Below, piece by piece: positions 33,320 through 44,925 of a stretch of DNA of 64,000 bases. The notes beneath the pieces were generated by a model. That model ran no database searches and was not told the origin of the DNA. It saw only the letters and a program-made list of their open reading frames with translations. The stretch's first letter is position 1. Each line of letters opens with the position of its first letter. Origin of the DNA: Escallonia rubra (Eukaryota; Streptophyta; Magnoliopsida; Escalloniales; Escalloniaceae); NCBI GenBank assembly GCA_033065855.1, contig JAVXUO010001495.1:61527-125526 (forward strand), written 5' to 3'. Position numbers and translations under genes: made by a program.

Positions 33320-34447
33320 ATGGAACCTTCTGGTGTTCCTGTGATCGATATGCAAGACTTTGCAGGACTAGCTGAAAAACTGGTTAAAGCATGTGAGGAA
33401 TGGGGATGTTTTAGGCTCATAAACCATGGCGTCTCGGAGAAACTGATGTTGGAGATGAAGGCGGTCACCCGGTCATTCCTCGACCTTCCCGCAGATATCA
33501 AACTGCGGAATGTTAGTCCTGTAGAGGGCAAAGGGTACACACCACCTAACCAAGCCAGTCCATTTTTCGAGGGGATGAGTGTCTATGACATGGCCTCACC
33601 AGGAGCTGTGGATAACTTTTGTGATCAGCTAGATGCCTCAGCTCACCAGAGGTTAACTCTCTCTCTCTCTCTCTCTTAGCAAAATCAAGATCGATACAAC
33701 CATGTTTGCAGTAAAACATTTGCAATAAATACTAATGTCCCGCACAATTGATCAAAATGGCTATTTTATATATGCAGGGAAACTTTATCCAGGTACTCTC
33801 AAGCACTATATGATCTTGCCCAAGATCTTGGACGCAAGTTGCTAGAAGGCATGGGTCTGAAAGGTGACTTGTTCAGTGAATGGCCATGTCAGTTGAAATT
33901 GAACAAATACAACTACAGCCCCCAAAGCGTCGGGCAAACTGGTGCAGTAATGCACTCAGACCCAGGATTTCTGACCATATTACAGGATGATGAAATAATT
34001 GGTGGTTTGGAAGCTGTGAACAAGTTCACTGGGGAACTAGTGCCTGTTGATCCCATGCCAGGCACCCTTGTGATCAACGTCGGAGATATTGCTAAAGTAC
34101 GTCGCTTTTTGTGTATAACCTTGTTGTGAAACCTAATCAATTCGGCTTGCGTCTGGTCAAAGTTATCACTAAACATTAACATTTCCTTGTACCTCTAGGT
34201 ATGGAGCAACGGAAGGTTTTGCAACGTGAAGCACCGAGTCCAATGCTATGAAGCAAAAATCCGCACTTCGCTTGCTTTGTTTGTGTTAGGCCCAAGGGAC
34301 ACCAAAGTGGAAACTCGGCTGGAACTAGTAGACTCTGAATACCCTAATCTCTACGTTCCGTTCAATTTTGAAGAATACAGAACGCTCCGGACCACTACAA
34401 AAGCACCTACTGGAGGAGCTCTTGAGCTGTTCCGCGTCACGTCCTAA
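33320..34447 (+). CDS. DAO: 2-oxoglutarate/Fe(II)-dependent dioxygenase, DAO-like (copy 2)
   Basis: Exons 33320-33651, 33778-34096 and 34199-34447 encode 299 aa. Intron positions and phases are the same as in the gene at 28040. Iron ligands H170, D172 and H229 and the R239-x-S241 pair are all present, and there is no frame damage, so it should be functional. The two proteins are identical over long stretches and share the promoter core, so they arose by tandem duplication. Differences cluster in the N-terminus (MEPSGV against MAAASGV), in the helix after LINHGVS, and at the C-terminus. Intron 1 holds a (CT)n tract just after the donor. The role in auxin oxidation follows from family resemblance, not from direct evidence. 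Confidence 0.92.
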
Positions 34448-36400
34448 ACTATCATGCGAGTCATTCCCTTTGAGGGTTGACTAGAGAACAGAGTGCAAGA
34501 TGTATTTTATCATGGTTTGGCTTACTGTCAGTGATTCTCGAATTGAATGACTCTAGTAAATCTCCAGTACTCCCAAATTGTGTTGATTCATGATCACATT
34601 TGTCAGAGACGAACCTCTTGTCCTTGTGGCATATTCATACTGTTTCACATATGAGTGCTCTGTGTTAACATATTTGGATATGATGTGAATTTAGAACCAG
34701 TGTTATTCTTCATGTACGTAGTTTACTATAAAAGTTTGTTTGGATCTCCATGTTAGGCAAGTAAGGCCGCCAAGTCAATACGATATAAACGAGGTCAGCT
34801 ACACACCGAGATAGGCAGCCCTCGCGTTGCAGAACAAAACAAAAAACAGGTATATTTTTCACAAAAAGGGGGACAGCTCTATGACTTTGTTATTGACAAT
34901 GAAGTCATCAGCTGTCAATATCTTGCATGTTTCAGGTTTATATTTTTGTTGTTGGCTTTACATTAACGAGTACAGCCATAAAGTTTGAAATAAGATGCAA
35001 TCACACGCGAATGATTAATAGAAGAAGAAAGTCTGAACATATGAAATCCTCCCACATCAAGCCAAATGAACATTGTAAGTACAAAACTTCCGTTTGACTA
35101 CTGGATTGCCATTAATAGAAAGTGTCTATTTATGAAAACACGGATTATGTAATGCTCCTTTTGCTGCTTTTGACCAAAGAAAGTCACCTACTCCTTCTCT
35201 CGCACTCCGTATAAAGGAAAATAAATCAGAGGAACTTTACAGAGTAGCCTCAAGTTTTAGCATTTTGAGAGTTTAAGGCAGTAATATACCGAGTATCAGT
35301 CACAGAGAGCTAAAAAGAGTATAAGGCACTTAGGGTACTTCGTTTACAATTTCAATTTTTAGTTTTTTATTTTTTGTTCTGAGTTTTTGTTTTGAGAACA
35401 AATTATAAAGAAAATGCACATCTTAGTCGTTTACAATTTTTCATTAGAAAATGTCCATCTTATCCGTTTACAGTTTTTCAACACCCCTAAAGTCCAAGTT
35501 ACTATAATACCCCTGAAGTCCCTCAAAAGTTCTTACATTAAAAGCCCACTAATCAGCCTCTTTTCAGAGGATGACCCACTCAGTTTTGATTTCTCAACAC
35601 AAACCCATCTATTCTCATTCTTCTTCAACCACTGCCGCCCCAAAAACCGCATATCCATCACCACTAAATACCACCAAGAGGCTGAACCGGTGATTTAGGG
35701 TGGTGTTGGCGGTGTTTCAATGGCTATTGTGTGGCGATTCAATTTTTGGAACCCGTGCGACAATGATTTTCGTGGTGGGTACGGGTGGCGAGGAGTGGTG
35801 AGGATGGCGGGCTAAGACTGTCATGAGTAGCGACTGGTGGTAACAGTCAGATCTGACGGTCTTTCGTGACGCTGTGATGGTGTTGGTAGTGGTTGGCGAT
35901 GATGTTGTGGTGCTTCAACGGCAGTCGTGGGTCGCGAATGGTGGAACAAATGGTTGTGGGCAGGTTGCGTTGGTGAACACGGTGGTTATAGGTGGCAAGA
36001 AGTGGTGAGAAAGGCGGATTGCGGTGGTGTTGGGGCTTCGATCTGAAGCAGCGAGGTGGTGCCACAGTGGTTCTGATGTGTTTGTGTAGGGTTGCGACTT
36101 TGGGCTGAGCTTTATGGGTTTAACCGACCCAACCCAAAAAAAAAATTATTGCCCACCCCAACCAACCTAAGTATAAAGTGGGTTAGAATGGACTAAACTT
36201 ATATAATAGTGGATTATCAGGGTTGGACTTTTAAAACCCATCTGGTAAAAAAGTCACATTTTTTAACCACCACCGTCGGCCGACACCACCATAGCCGGTA
36301 GCAGCCGCCGCCACCCGCAGCCGCTGCCGATCATCGCTGGCCACCGCCGCTGCCGCCGGCCGTTGCCAATTATCGCCGCCGCGCTAGCCACCTCGACCGG
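34448..36400. repeat. Downstream region with inverted copy of the 38800-39260 repeat
   Basis: No gene is supported. About 34960-35410 is a diverged reverse-complement copy of about 38800-39260 (shared blocks AACTTTATGG, TTTAGCTCTCTGTG and GAGGCTACT, read on opposite strands). At 35540-36400 there are GGTGG and CCGCC-rich stretches that produce spurious open frames on both strands. Confidence 0.6.
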
Positions 36401-38780
36401 CCGTTGCTGACCACCATTTATGTGCGCTCCGCCGCCAGCCACCGCCATCTGTCGCCAGCCACCACTTTCGCCGCTCCAACGTCGCCGACAGCACCACCTC
36501 GGCGGCTGCTGCCATCGCCAGCCACCACCATTCCACTTTTATTTAAATATAGAACATATTTATTCTATTTTGATTGACCCATTGAAAAAAACCCTACTAA
36601 CCCAAGCCATCTCAACCCAATTTATTCAATCTTTTTTGAGTTAAAGCTCGTTAAGCTTTTTAAGCATATCAATTTTTTTAGGTTAGGTAAAAAATCAATC
36701 CAATCTATTCAAGTTACACCCTTAGGTTTGTGAATGTTGAGGAGAGGGGGGGCACGATGGAGTCTGTTGCACCTGACAACTGTGTCCGAAGACGGAGTGA
36801 ATAGTGCATTTTCTCTACTTTTTCCTGACAGTTAGAACCGGCCAAAAAATTGTTGAAACACCAGTTGAATGACGAGGTGGAAGTAGCAAGGCGGTGCCAT
36901 GATGGTTCCGATTTGTGAATGACGAGGGTGGCGGGGTCTATGAGACCTGACAAGGGTGTCAGAAACACACTGAATACTGCATTTTTCTCTACTTTTCCTC
37001 ACACAGAGTTAGAACCAACCGGAAAATTGTGGAAACACCAGGTGTTTTCACCTTTCTTCACTGTTTTGATGAAGCTTTTCCAAAATTAAAATGAAACATG
37101 GTAAACAAATAACTGAAAAGGAAATCTTTTTGCCATCGTTTTAAATATAAAAAGTGAAAGCCATATCTTTTTTCAATGAATAGTCCCTCAGAGCTTATGA
37201 TAGTTGATCAAATGCAGGAGTGTTACATAGGACTAGCGAGTGAGAAAAAGTAGCATAGAGTTTTAATTCACTACCAGAAAAATAGTGAGGTGAGGTTAGA
37301 TGTAGGGGAATTGGGTCTGAGTGACTGAGTGAAAGCTTTATTATAACTTCTCTACTTTATATTGCAACTTTTTTCGTAGTTTTCCTGTGAACGTAGGCAC
37401 GAGAATAATCACGTTAGATATATGTATCCACATTTTTGCGTGCGTGTGACAGTTTTTCTTTTCTTTCTTTCTTTCTTTTTTTTTATTTTTTTTCCTGGTG
37501 TGCTAGTGGTACATGTTTTAGGGGTTTAAATCCCAAGATAAGTGACTTGGGCATGCGTTTTCCACTTGCCTTGCCATTTATATTTACACTGATTAGAGAT
37601 TTTCTTTTTTCTCAGGCTAATAGAGAACTACAATGCATATCCACAGGTTGTTAAGAATATATAGTACATTTGTTAATCACTATGAAGTTTGGATGTCACT
37701 TAAGAATGTATAGCTTTTAGCTTTTAGCTTTTAGCTTGCATGTCGGAAAATCCTGGATGAACTCACTATAGTAGATGCAAAAATTGTACACAATGGTGTA
37801 CCACTAGCAATTGGCAGACAGGCTTTGCTTTCTCGAGCTCTCAGTAGAATTAAGGCTATAAAATACATTTGAATTAGAACCTTTCCTATAAAAGAAAAGC
37901 ATATCTTGATCAACAATGCAGCACAAGTAGAAAATATATAGGTTTGGATCAGAAAATCTCAAGCACACGTAAGACAATCATTTCAAGCAACGCCTACAAC
38001 GAACAGATCCGAAGAAACCTTTATTCTGAAGAATGTTCATGTAGGTCATAGATGTACGTAAGGCAAATGGACTTCCTTGTGGTTTAGCATTTTCGTCGGC
38101 AATTATTTCGTATTATATTTCAGAAGATGTAGATGATAGGGGAAAAAAAACTTCAAATATAACATATGAACTGTTATGGGATGAGAATGTTGAAATACTA
38201 GCATGGTTGATCGAGTTGCTTTAGTTTCAAAATAGTATGATTTCTTCTCGAATGATTTATTTTAACCCTCAGAATATTACTATGATATACTATCATAGAA
38301 CGTCAACTTGTATTATGTGTGTAAGAGGTTCTTTGATATATCATAGATCAAATGTTTCGGCTACTAAGATCAAATGTTTTTTCTTGGCTACTTACTCTTA
38401 GATGACCAGAACCTAAGATAAAACTATATCCCTTGAAACCTTTACGTACGTAATGACTTGACTATACCATAATATCAAATCTATCAGCCAACATTGCACA
38501 TGTCTGGAAGCAGTACAATCGCTTTGGCAGTTAGGCAAAGTGGCGTACATGCTTCCCTTCACTTTTATTTTTTTTGGTTCCTTTTTCTGGCTTTGTGGGC
38601 GGGTCGTAATTTGTTCCGGGGGAGGAGTTATCTATCTCTTGCCTCCTCCAACAGGATATGTGTAATTAGACTTTAGTTGAACCTAAGGTGGTTGTCTTGT
38701 AAGTTAACCCATGAGAATGAATTGGTTCCCTGAAATGTATACGATTTTACTACGAACTGGATCAATTGACTGCATTCAAC
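36401..38780. repeat. Left arm of the large inverted repeat
   Basis: This arm is matched in reverse complement by 41749-44175, with small indels. Landmarks are GCTGACCACCAT at its outer edge, GTGTCAGAAACACACTGAATACTGC at about 36955, TAGTATATCATAG at about 38290, and TGCATTCAAC at 38771 on the inner edge. No coding gene is recognised. The short open frames mirrored between the arms are not conserved in frame. Confidence 0.85.
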
Positions 38781-39263
38781 TCGAATAAGATGAGTATTTA
38801 TTTATAATTCATTCTCAAAACAAAAAGTCACATTACGAAAAACAAGAAATAAAAATTAAAAATAAAAAATGTAAACAAACAAGCCCGAATTGCCTTGTAC
38901 TCCCTTTAGCTCTCTGTGGCTTATTCACAGTATATTGTAGCCTTTACCTATCAAAATACTAAAGTTTGAGGCTACTTTGAAAAATTTCTCTTCATTCTTC
39001 TCCTGCATATAAGAGAAGGTTTTGACTTTCATAATCCATGTACTAATAAATAGACGCCTTTTCAATAGTGGTTTTCCGGCAGTCAAACGGGAAGCACCAC
39101 ACTTATAATATACATTTGGCTTGAAAGATTGAAACTCTCATTCAATGCAAGTCGCTGTGGGTTCCATATGTTAAAGACTCAAGACTTTCTTCTTCTATTT
39201 CTCATTCGCGTGTGGTTGCATCTGATTTCAAACTTTATGAGTGGGTAATTAACATGCGTTAAA

Positions 39264-39664
39264 GGCTCTGTTTGACAACACTTTTTTTTTTTTTCAATTT
39301 AAAAAAAAAAATTAAAGAGCAGTTAAATTTTTTTTTTACAAAAATAAGTGGGTGTTTGATAACCCGATTTTTTTATTTATTTTTTGTGTTTGATAATCCA
39401 GTTTTTTTTTGTGGTGGTTTGCGGTGGCGGTGGCTGGTGGCTGCCGGCGGTGGTCTCTGGCCGCCGGCAGTCGCCGGAGGTTGCTGCGGGAGGCTGGCAG
39501 TGGGAGGGTGGTGGTAGTCTCAAAAAAAAAAACAACCAAAACTGAAAAAAAAAACTCATTTTTAGAGTTTTTTTTTTCTTCTTCAGTTTAAAAAAATGGT
39601 TATCAAACGCCACTTTTTTTTCTAGTTTCTAAAACTGAAAAAAAAAGGAGTGTCAAACAGGGCC
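39264..39664 (+). mobile_element. Tourist-like (PIF/Harbinger) MITE, copy B
   Basis: It starts GGCTCTGTTTGACAACAC and ends GTGTCAAACAGGGCC (inverted). TAA follows on the right; the left neighbour is AAA, so the target duplication is imperfect here. A GC-rich GGTGGCTGCCGGCGG core lies between long A/T runs. Confidence 0.7.
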
Positions 39665-39667
39665 TAA

Positions 39668-40206
39668 GGGTTCGTTTGACAAAAAAAAAATTTGGTTTTC
39701 AGTTTTTTAAAGAGCAGCTTAATTTTTTTTTTTTATAAAAACAAGTGAGTGTTTGATAACCCCTTTTTTTTTTTTGGTGGTTTGCGGTAGCGGTGGTGGG
39801 GTGTAGCAGTGGTGGTGGTGGTGGTGGTGGCCGGCGGCCGGAGGTGGCAGCCGACAGTCTCCGACGGTGGTCACCGGAGGTGGCTGCCGGTACGTAGTCT
39901 CCGGCAGTGGTCGCCGGTGGCCGGAGGTGTTCGCCGGCGGCCGGAGGTGGCTGCCGGCAGTCTCCGGCGGTGGTCGCCGGCGGCCGGAGGTGGTCGCCGG
40001 CGGCCGACGGTGGTCGCCTGAGGTGGCTTCCGGCGGTGGGAGGGTGGTGGTGGTGGTCTAAGAAAAAAAAACCAGTTTCTGTTACTCTTCAGTTTAAAAA
40101 CTGGTTTTTAAAATTGAAAAAAAAAATGGTTACCAAACGCTCCTTTTGTTTCCAGTTTTTAAAAACTGAAAAAAAAAAGAGCAAAAAAAGTTTGTCAAAC
40201 TGGCCC
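39668..40206 (+). mobile_element. Tourist-like (PIF/Harbinger) MITE, copy C
   Basis: The termini GGGTTCGTTTGACAAA and TTTGTCAAACTGGCCC are inverted, with TAA target duplications at 39665-39667 and 40207-40209. The core, about 39790-40050, is a minisatellite of GGTCGCCGGCGGCCGGAGGTGG-type units. It creates long but meaningless open frames. Confidence 0.8.
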
Positions 40207-40339
40207 TAAGACTTTCTTCTTCTATTTCTCAGTCGCATGTGATCGCATCTGATTTTGTGGGTTCCATATGTTAGGACTTTCTTCTTCTATTTCTCAGTCG
40301 CATGTGATCGCATCTGATTTTGTGGGTTCCATATGTTAA

Positions 40340-40887
40340 GGCTAGGTTTGACAAAGTTTTTTTCCTCTTTTTTTTTTCAGTTTTTAAAAACTGCAAAAAC
40401 CAGGAGCGTTTGGTAACCATTTTTTTTTCAGTTTAAAAACCAGTTTTTAAACTGAAGAGTAAAAAAAAAACTCCAGAAACTGGTTTTTTTTTTCACTTTT
40501 GGTTTTTTTTTCTTAGACCACCACCACCACCCTCCCACCGCCGGCAGCCACCTCAGGCGACCACCGCCGGCCGCCGGCGACCACCGGCCGCCGGAGACTG
40601 CCGGCTGCCACCTCCGGCCGCCGGCGACCACCGGCAGCCACCTCCGGCGACTGCCGGCAGCCACCTCCAGCCGCTGACCACCACCACCGCTACACCCCAC
40701 CACCGCCACCGCAAACCACCAAAAAAAAAAAAAGTCAAAATAAAAAAAATTACCAAACACCAAAAAAAAAAAAAACCTCAAAAAAAAAAGGGGTTATCAA
40801 ACACCCACTTTGTTTTTGTAAAAAAAAAAAATTTTAAGCTGCTCTTTAAAAACTGAAAACCAAAAAAAAAATTTGTCAAACGAACCC
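40340..40887 (-). mobile_element. Tourist-like (PIF/Harbinger) MITE, copy D
   Basis: The left end GGCTAGGTTTGACAAAG and the right end TTTGTCAAACGAACCC are flanked by TAA on both sides (40337-40339 and 40888-40890). The GC-rich core (CCACCTCCGGCCGCCGG) is in the opposite orientation to copy C. The short separating sequence, about 40207-40339, is a twofold copy of the AGACTTTCTTCTTCTATTTCTC host repeat. Confidence 0.8.
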
Positions 40888-41474
40888 TAAGACTTTCTTC
40901 TTCTATTTCTCATTCGCGTGTGGTTGCATCTGATTTCAAACTTTATGGCTGCGTTCATTAATGTAAAGCAAACACCAACAATTTCATTTCAACAATAAAG
41001 TCATAGAGGTGTGTTCATTAACGTAATTCCATTATTGGTAATATAGTGAAAGCATTTCAAAGTTGGCTCCCTAATTTTTTCTCTTCTTGTTGGAGGGTAT
41101 TTCACGTCAAAGATCGTATCTCGTGGTTGATTTGTGCATTACTTGATAATGTTAACCGGCAGATTATGTATCTTTCGTACTTAATCACAACTTAATCACA
41201 CAAGGACGGGAAGGAGACTATCCAGAGATTATAACCTGGTGGAGCTTTTAATTTGAGTTTGTAGTGGCATCTCCAACGCACTCCATCCCTTCCAAACAGT
41301 CTTGTATGATTAGTTTAACCCACGCCTTTGTCTTTTTGGTAAATACGAATTATTGTGGGCATTTTAGGGTTTGCTCTTGATATCAAAACTTGATTAAATT
41401 GAATAGTACACCTCGTTTTCGTTTTGTGCACACCTGAAGGTTGAGAGAGATTTCTTCTTTGTGCGTCTCGTTCT

Positions 41475-41589
41475 TTTTTTTTAAAGGTGAGAACTGCAAT
41501 TGTATATGGCCCTATCGGTATGGGGAATCGAACTCGGAACCTCGAGGTCACTCCTCGAAACCCTTTGCCATCTCCACCACCCCTCGGGG
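41475..41589 (-). mobile_element. tRNA-derived SINE, minus strand, 16-bp target duplication
   Basis: TTGTGCGTCTCGTTCT occurs at 41459-41474 and 41590-41605. Between them, read on the minus strand, come a box-A-like TGGTGGAGATGGCAAAGG, a box-B-like GGTTCCGAGTTCGATTCC and a terminal A run (T run at 41474-41482). This is the layout of a short pol III-type SINE. It is absent from the related segment at about 17900. Confidence 0.87.
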
Positions 41590-41748
41590 TTGTGCGTCTC
41601 GTTCTAAACGTCACCAAATTCAATGTCTACTCGCTTGCCGTTTCTTTAGGCATGAGTATGACTTATTGAGTACTACAAGACGGTTTTGCCACCCCAGGAG
41701 GAAAAGTGATCTCTGCTGAATTTGCTTCATTTTCGGTCAAAAGAAAAG

Positions 41749-44175
41749 TTGAATGCAGTCACTTGATCCACTTCGCAGTAGAATCATGCATCTTGATTTC
41801 AGGGAACCAATTCATTTTCATGGGTTAACTTACAAGAAAACAAACTTAGGTTCAACTAAAGGCTAATTCCACCCATTCTGTCAGAGGAGGCAAGAGATAA
41901 ATACCTCCCCGGAACAAACAACCCGCCTACAGACCCAGAAAAAGGAACCAAAAAAACAAAAAAAAGAAGGAAAAGGAAACATAGACGCCACCTTGCCTAG
42001 TTGCCAAAGCAATTGTACTGCTTCCATACATGTGCAATGTTGGCTGATAAATCTTATATTATGGTATAGTCAAGTCATGAAGTACGTAATAGGTTTCAAG
42101 GGATGAAGTCTTATTTTACGTTCTGGTCATCTAGAGTCAAATAGCCAAGAAAAATATTTGATCTTAGCAGTCGAAACATTTGATCTATGATATAGCAAAG
42201 AACCTCTTACACACATAATACAAGTTGACGTTCTATGATAGTATATCATAGTAATATTCTGAGGGTTAAAATAAATCAATCGAAAAGAAATCATACTATT
42301 TTGAAACTAAAGCAACTCAACCATGGTAGTATTTCAACATTCTCATCCCATTACAGTTCATATGCTATGATTGTATTTCTTTTCCTATCATCTAGATCTT
42401 GTCAATTACAATACCAATTAATCACCAAAGAAAATGCTAATCCACAAGGGAGTCCATTGCTTTACGTACATCTATGGAGGTTGTCACAATTTGAATGGTA
42501 AGTTCACTGGACCTACATGAACATTCTTCAATAAAGATTTCTTCGGATTTGTTCGTTGTAGGCGTTGCCCGAAATGACCGTCTTACATGTGCTTGGGATT
42601 TCTGATCCAAACCTATATATTTTCTACTTGTGCCACGTTGTTGATCAAGATATACTTTTCTTTTTTAGGGAAAAAAAGAGAGGTTCTAATTCAAGTGTAT
42701 TTTATAGCCTCGTTTCTACTGAGAGCTTGAGAAAGCAAACGCTGTCTATCAATTGCTAGTGCTAAACCATTGTGTACATTTTTGCATCCACTTTAGTGAG
42801 TTCATCCAGGATTTTCCCACATGCAAGCTAAAAGCTATACATTCTTAAGTGACATCCAAACTTAATTGTGATTAACAAGCATCAGTTATGTACTATATAT
42901 TCTTACCAACATGTGGATATGCAGTGTAGTTCTGTATTAGCCTGAGAAAAAAGACAATCTCTAATCAGTGTAAATGTAAATGGCAAGGCAAGTGGAAAAC
43001 GCATGCCCAAGTCACTTCTCTTGGGATTTAAACCCCTAAAACAGGTACCACTAGCACAACAAGAAAAAAAAAATAATAAAAAAAAAAACTGTCACACACA
43101 AAAATATGGACACAGATATCTAACGTGATTATTCTCGTGCCTACGTTCACAGGAAAACTACGAAAAAAGTTGCAATATAAAGTAGAGAAGTTACAAAGAA
43201 CTTTCATTCAGTCACTCAGACCCAATTCCCCTACATCTAACCTCACCTCACTATTTTTCTGGTAGTGAATTAAAACTCTATGCTACTTTTTCTCACTCGC
43301 TAGTCCTATGTAACACTCCTGCATTTGATCAACAATCATAAACTCTAAGGGACTATTCATTGAAAAAAGATATAGTTTTCAGTTTTTATATTTAAAACGA
43401 TGGCAAATTTTCAATTGTTTGTTTACAATGTTTCATTTTAATTTTGGAAAAGCTTCATCAAAACAGTGAAGAAAGGTGAAAACACCTGGTGTTTCCACAA
43501 TTTTCCGGTTGGTTCTAACTCTGTGTGAGGAAAAGTAGAGAAAAATGCAGTATTCAGTGTGTTTCTGACACCCTTGTCAGGTCTCATAGACCCCGCCACC
43601 CTCGTCATTCACAAATCGGAACCATCATGGCACCGCCTTGCTACTTCCACCTCGTCATTCACCTTTTGTTTCCAAAAAAAATCGGCCGAGAAAATGCATT
43701 ATTCACTCCGTCTTCGGACACAGTTGTCAGGAGAAGTAGAGAAAATGCACTATTCACTCCGTCTTCGGACACAGTTGTCAGGTGCAACAGACTCCATCGT
43801 GCCCCCCCCCCACCCCCCCCTCTCCTCATCATTCACAAACCTAAGGGTGTTACTTGAATAGATTGGGTTGATTTTTTACCTAACCTTAAAAAAATTGATA
43901 TGCTTAAAAAGCCTAACGAGCTTTTAACTTAAGGAAGATTGAATAAACTGGGTTGAGATGGCTTGAGTTAGTGGGGTTTTTTTCAATGGGTCAATCAAAA
44001 TAGAATAAAATATGTTATATATTTAAATAAGATGTGGAATGCTGGTGGCTGGGGATGGCCGCAGCCGCCGGGGTGGTGCTGCCGGCGACGTTGGAGCGGC
44101 GAAAGTGGTGGCTGGCGACGGATGGCGGTGGCTGGCGGCGGAGCGCGTGGAAATGGTGGTCAGCAACGGCCGGTG
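41749..44175. repeat. Right arm of the large inverted repeat
   Basis: This is the reverse complement of 36401-38780. A local tandem duplication of about 60 bp (GAGAAAATGCA(T/C)TATTCACTCCGT) lies at 43688-43785 and is not in the left arm. The arm ends abruptly at about 44175, where CACTA sequence begins in mid-exon. Confidence 0.85.
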
Positions 44176-44734
44176 GACTTTTACGGAGAGCTAGATGAGA
44201 TTGTTGAGCTAACATATCTGGGTTCCCAAAACCGCCTGGTAATGTTCAAGTGTATGTGGTTCGATGTCACATGCAATAGAGGAATCCATGTTAGCTCTCA
44301 AGGGATTGTAGATGTCAATGTCAATGTCAAGACTTGCATCAGACGAGCCCTTTGTGTTTGCTAGTCAAGCTGTACAAGTCTTTTACGCGGAGGACGTCGC
44401 CAATCCCAAATCTCATTGGTATACAATTATCAAGTCCAAGAAATTGCCCGTGACATATGACAGTGAGCTAGACTCCTTTCAAGCCGACCAACCACGTGTC
44501 TTGTTCCCTGTTGAGGTCAACAACGAGGAGGACGATCTTCCTCTTCCAACAACACTTCTTGTAGGAGAAGAAGTCGTAGATGATGACGCGGAAGACATGG
44601 AAAGTGTTGGAGATGATGTGACCGAGTCTACTGATGAAGAGGATGAATTAGAAGATGAAGAGGATGATGACTCCCACGAAGAAGAGGACGACGAGGAAAG
44701 TGATGAAGATGATTCGCAAACTGAAAATGATTGA
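44176..44734 (+). pseudogene. TNP2 exon 4 (DUF4216 and acidic tail), truncated
   Basis: It begins at the codons for DFYGELDEIVEL and ends in the same acidic tail and TGA as the inner TNP2 gene. A one-base gain in the GTCAATGTCAATGTC repeat near 44318 shifts the frame, so the two parts read in different frames. With no upstream exons it cannot make a transposase. Confidence 0.87.
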
Positions 44735-44814
44735 CTTGTAATGTTGTAACATCACGGGAAAAATGTAGTAACATTTTAGAAGTTGGTATTTATTGATGTG
44801 TTTTTGCACCTCCG

Positions 44815-44818
<4 letters not shown>

Positions 44819-44862
<44 letters not shown>
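44819..44862. repeat. (TA)n microsatellite
   Basis: About 22 TA units lie here, in the TNP2-TNP1 spacer. The same place in the inner element (about 10086-10101) has only about 8, and in the outer copy still fewer (about 14262-14269). Confidence 0.9.
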
Positions 44863-44863
<1 letters not shown>

Positions 44864-44925
44864 CCGATGATGATTTCTGCCAAATTATTGTTTTTAACGT
44901 GTTAATGTCTTTGTAATTTATCTAT

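Noticed and set aside
36263..36448. Gly/Ala-rich frames near the inverted repeat edge
   Set aside because: They come from GCCGCC-type simple sequence. The mirrored arm does not preserve the frame.
39809..40061. Gly/Arg-rich proteins in the MITE cores
   Set aside because: Several overlapping frames are open because the minisatellite unit lacks stops. The elements are noncoding.
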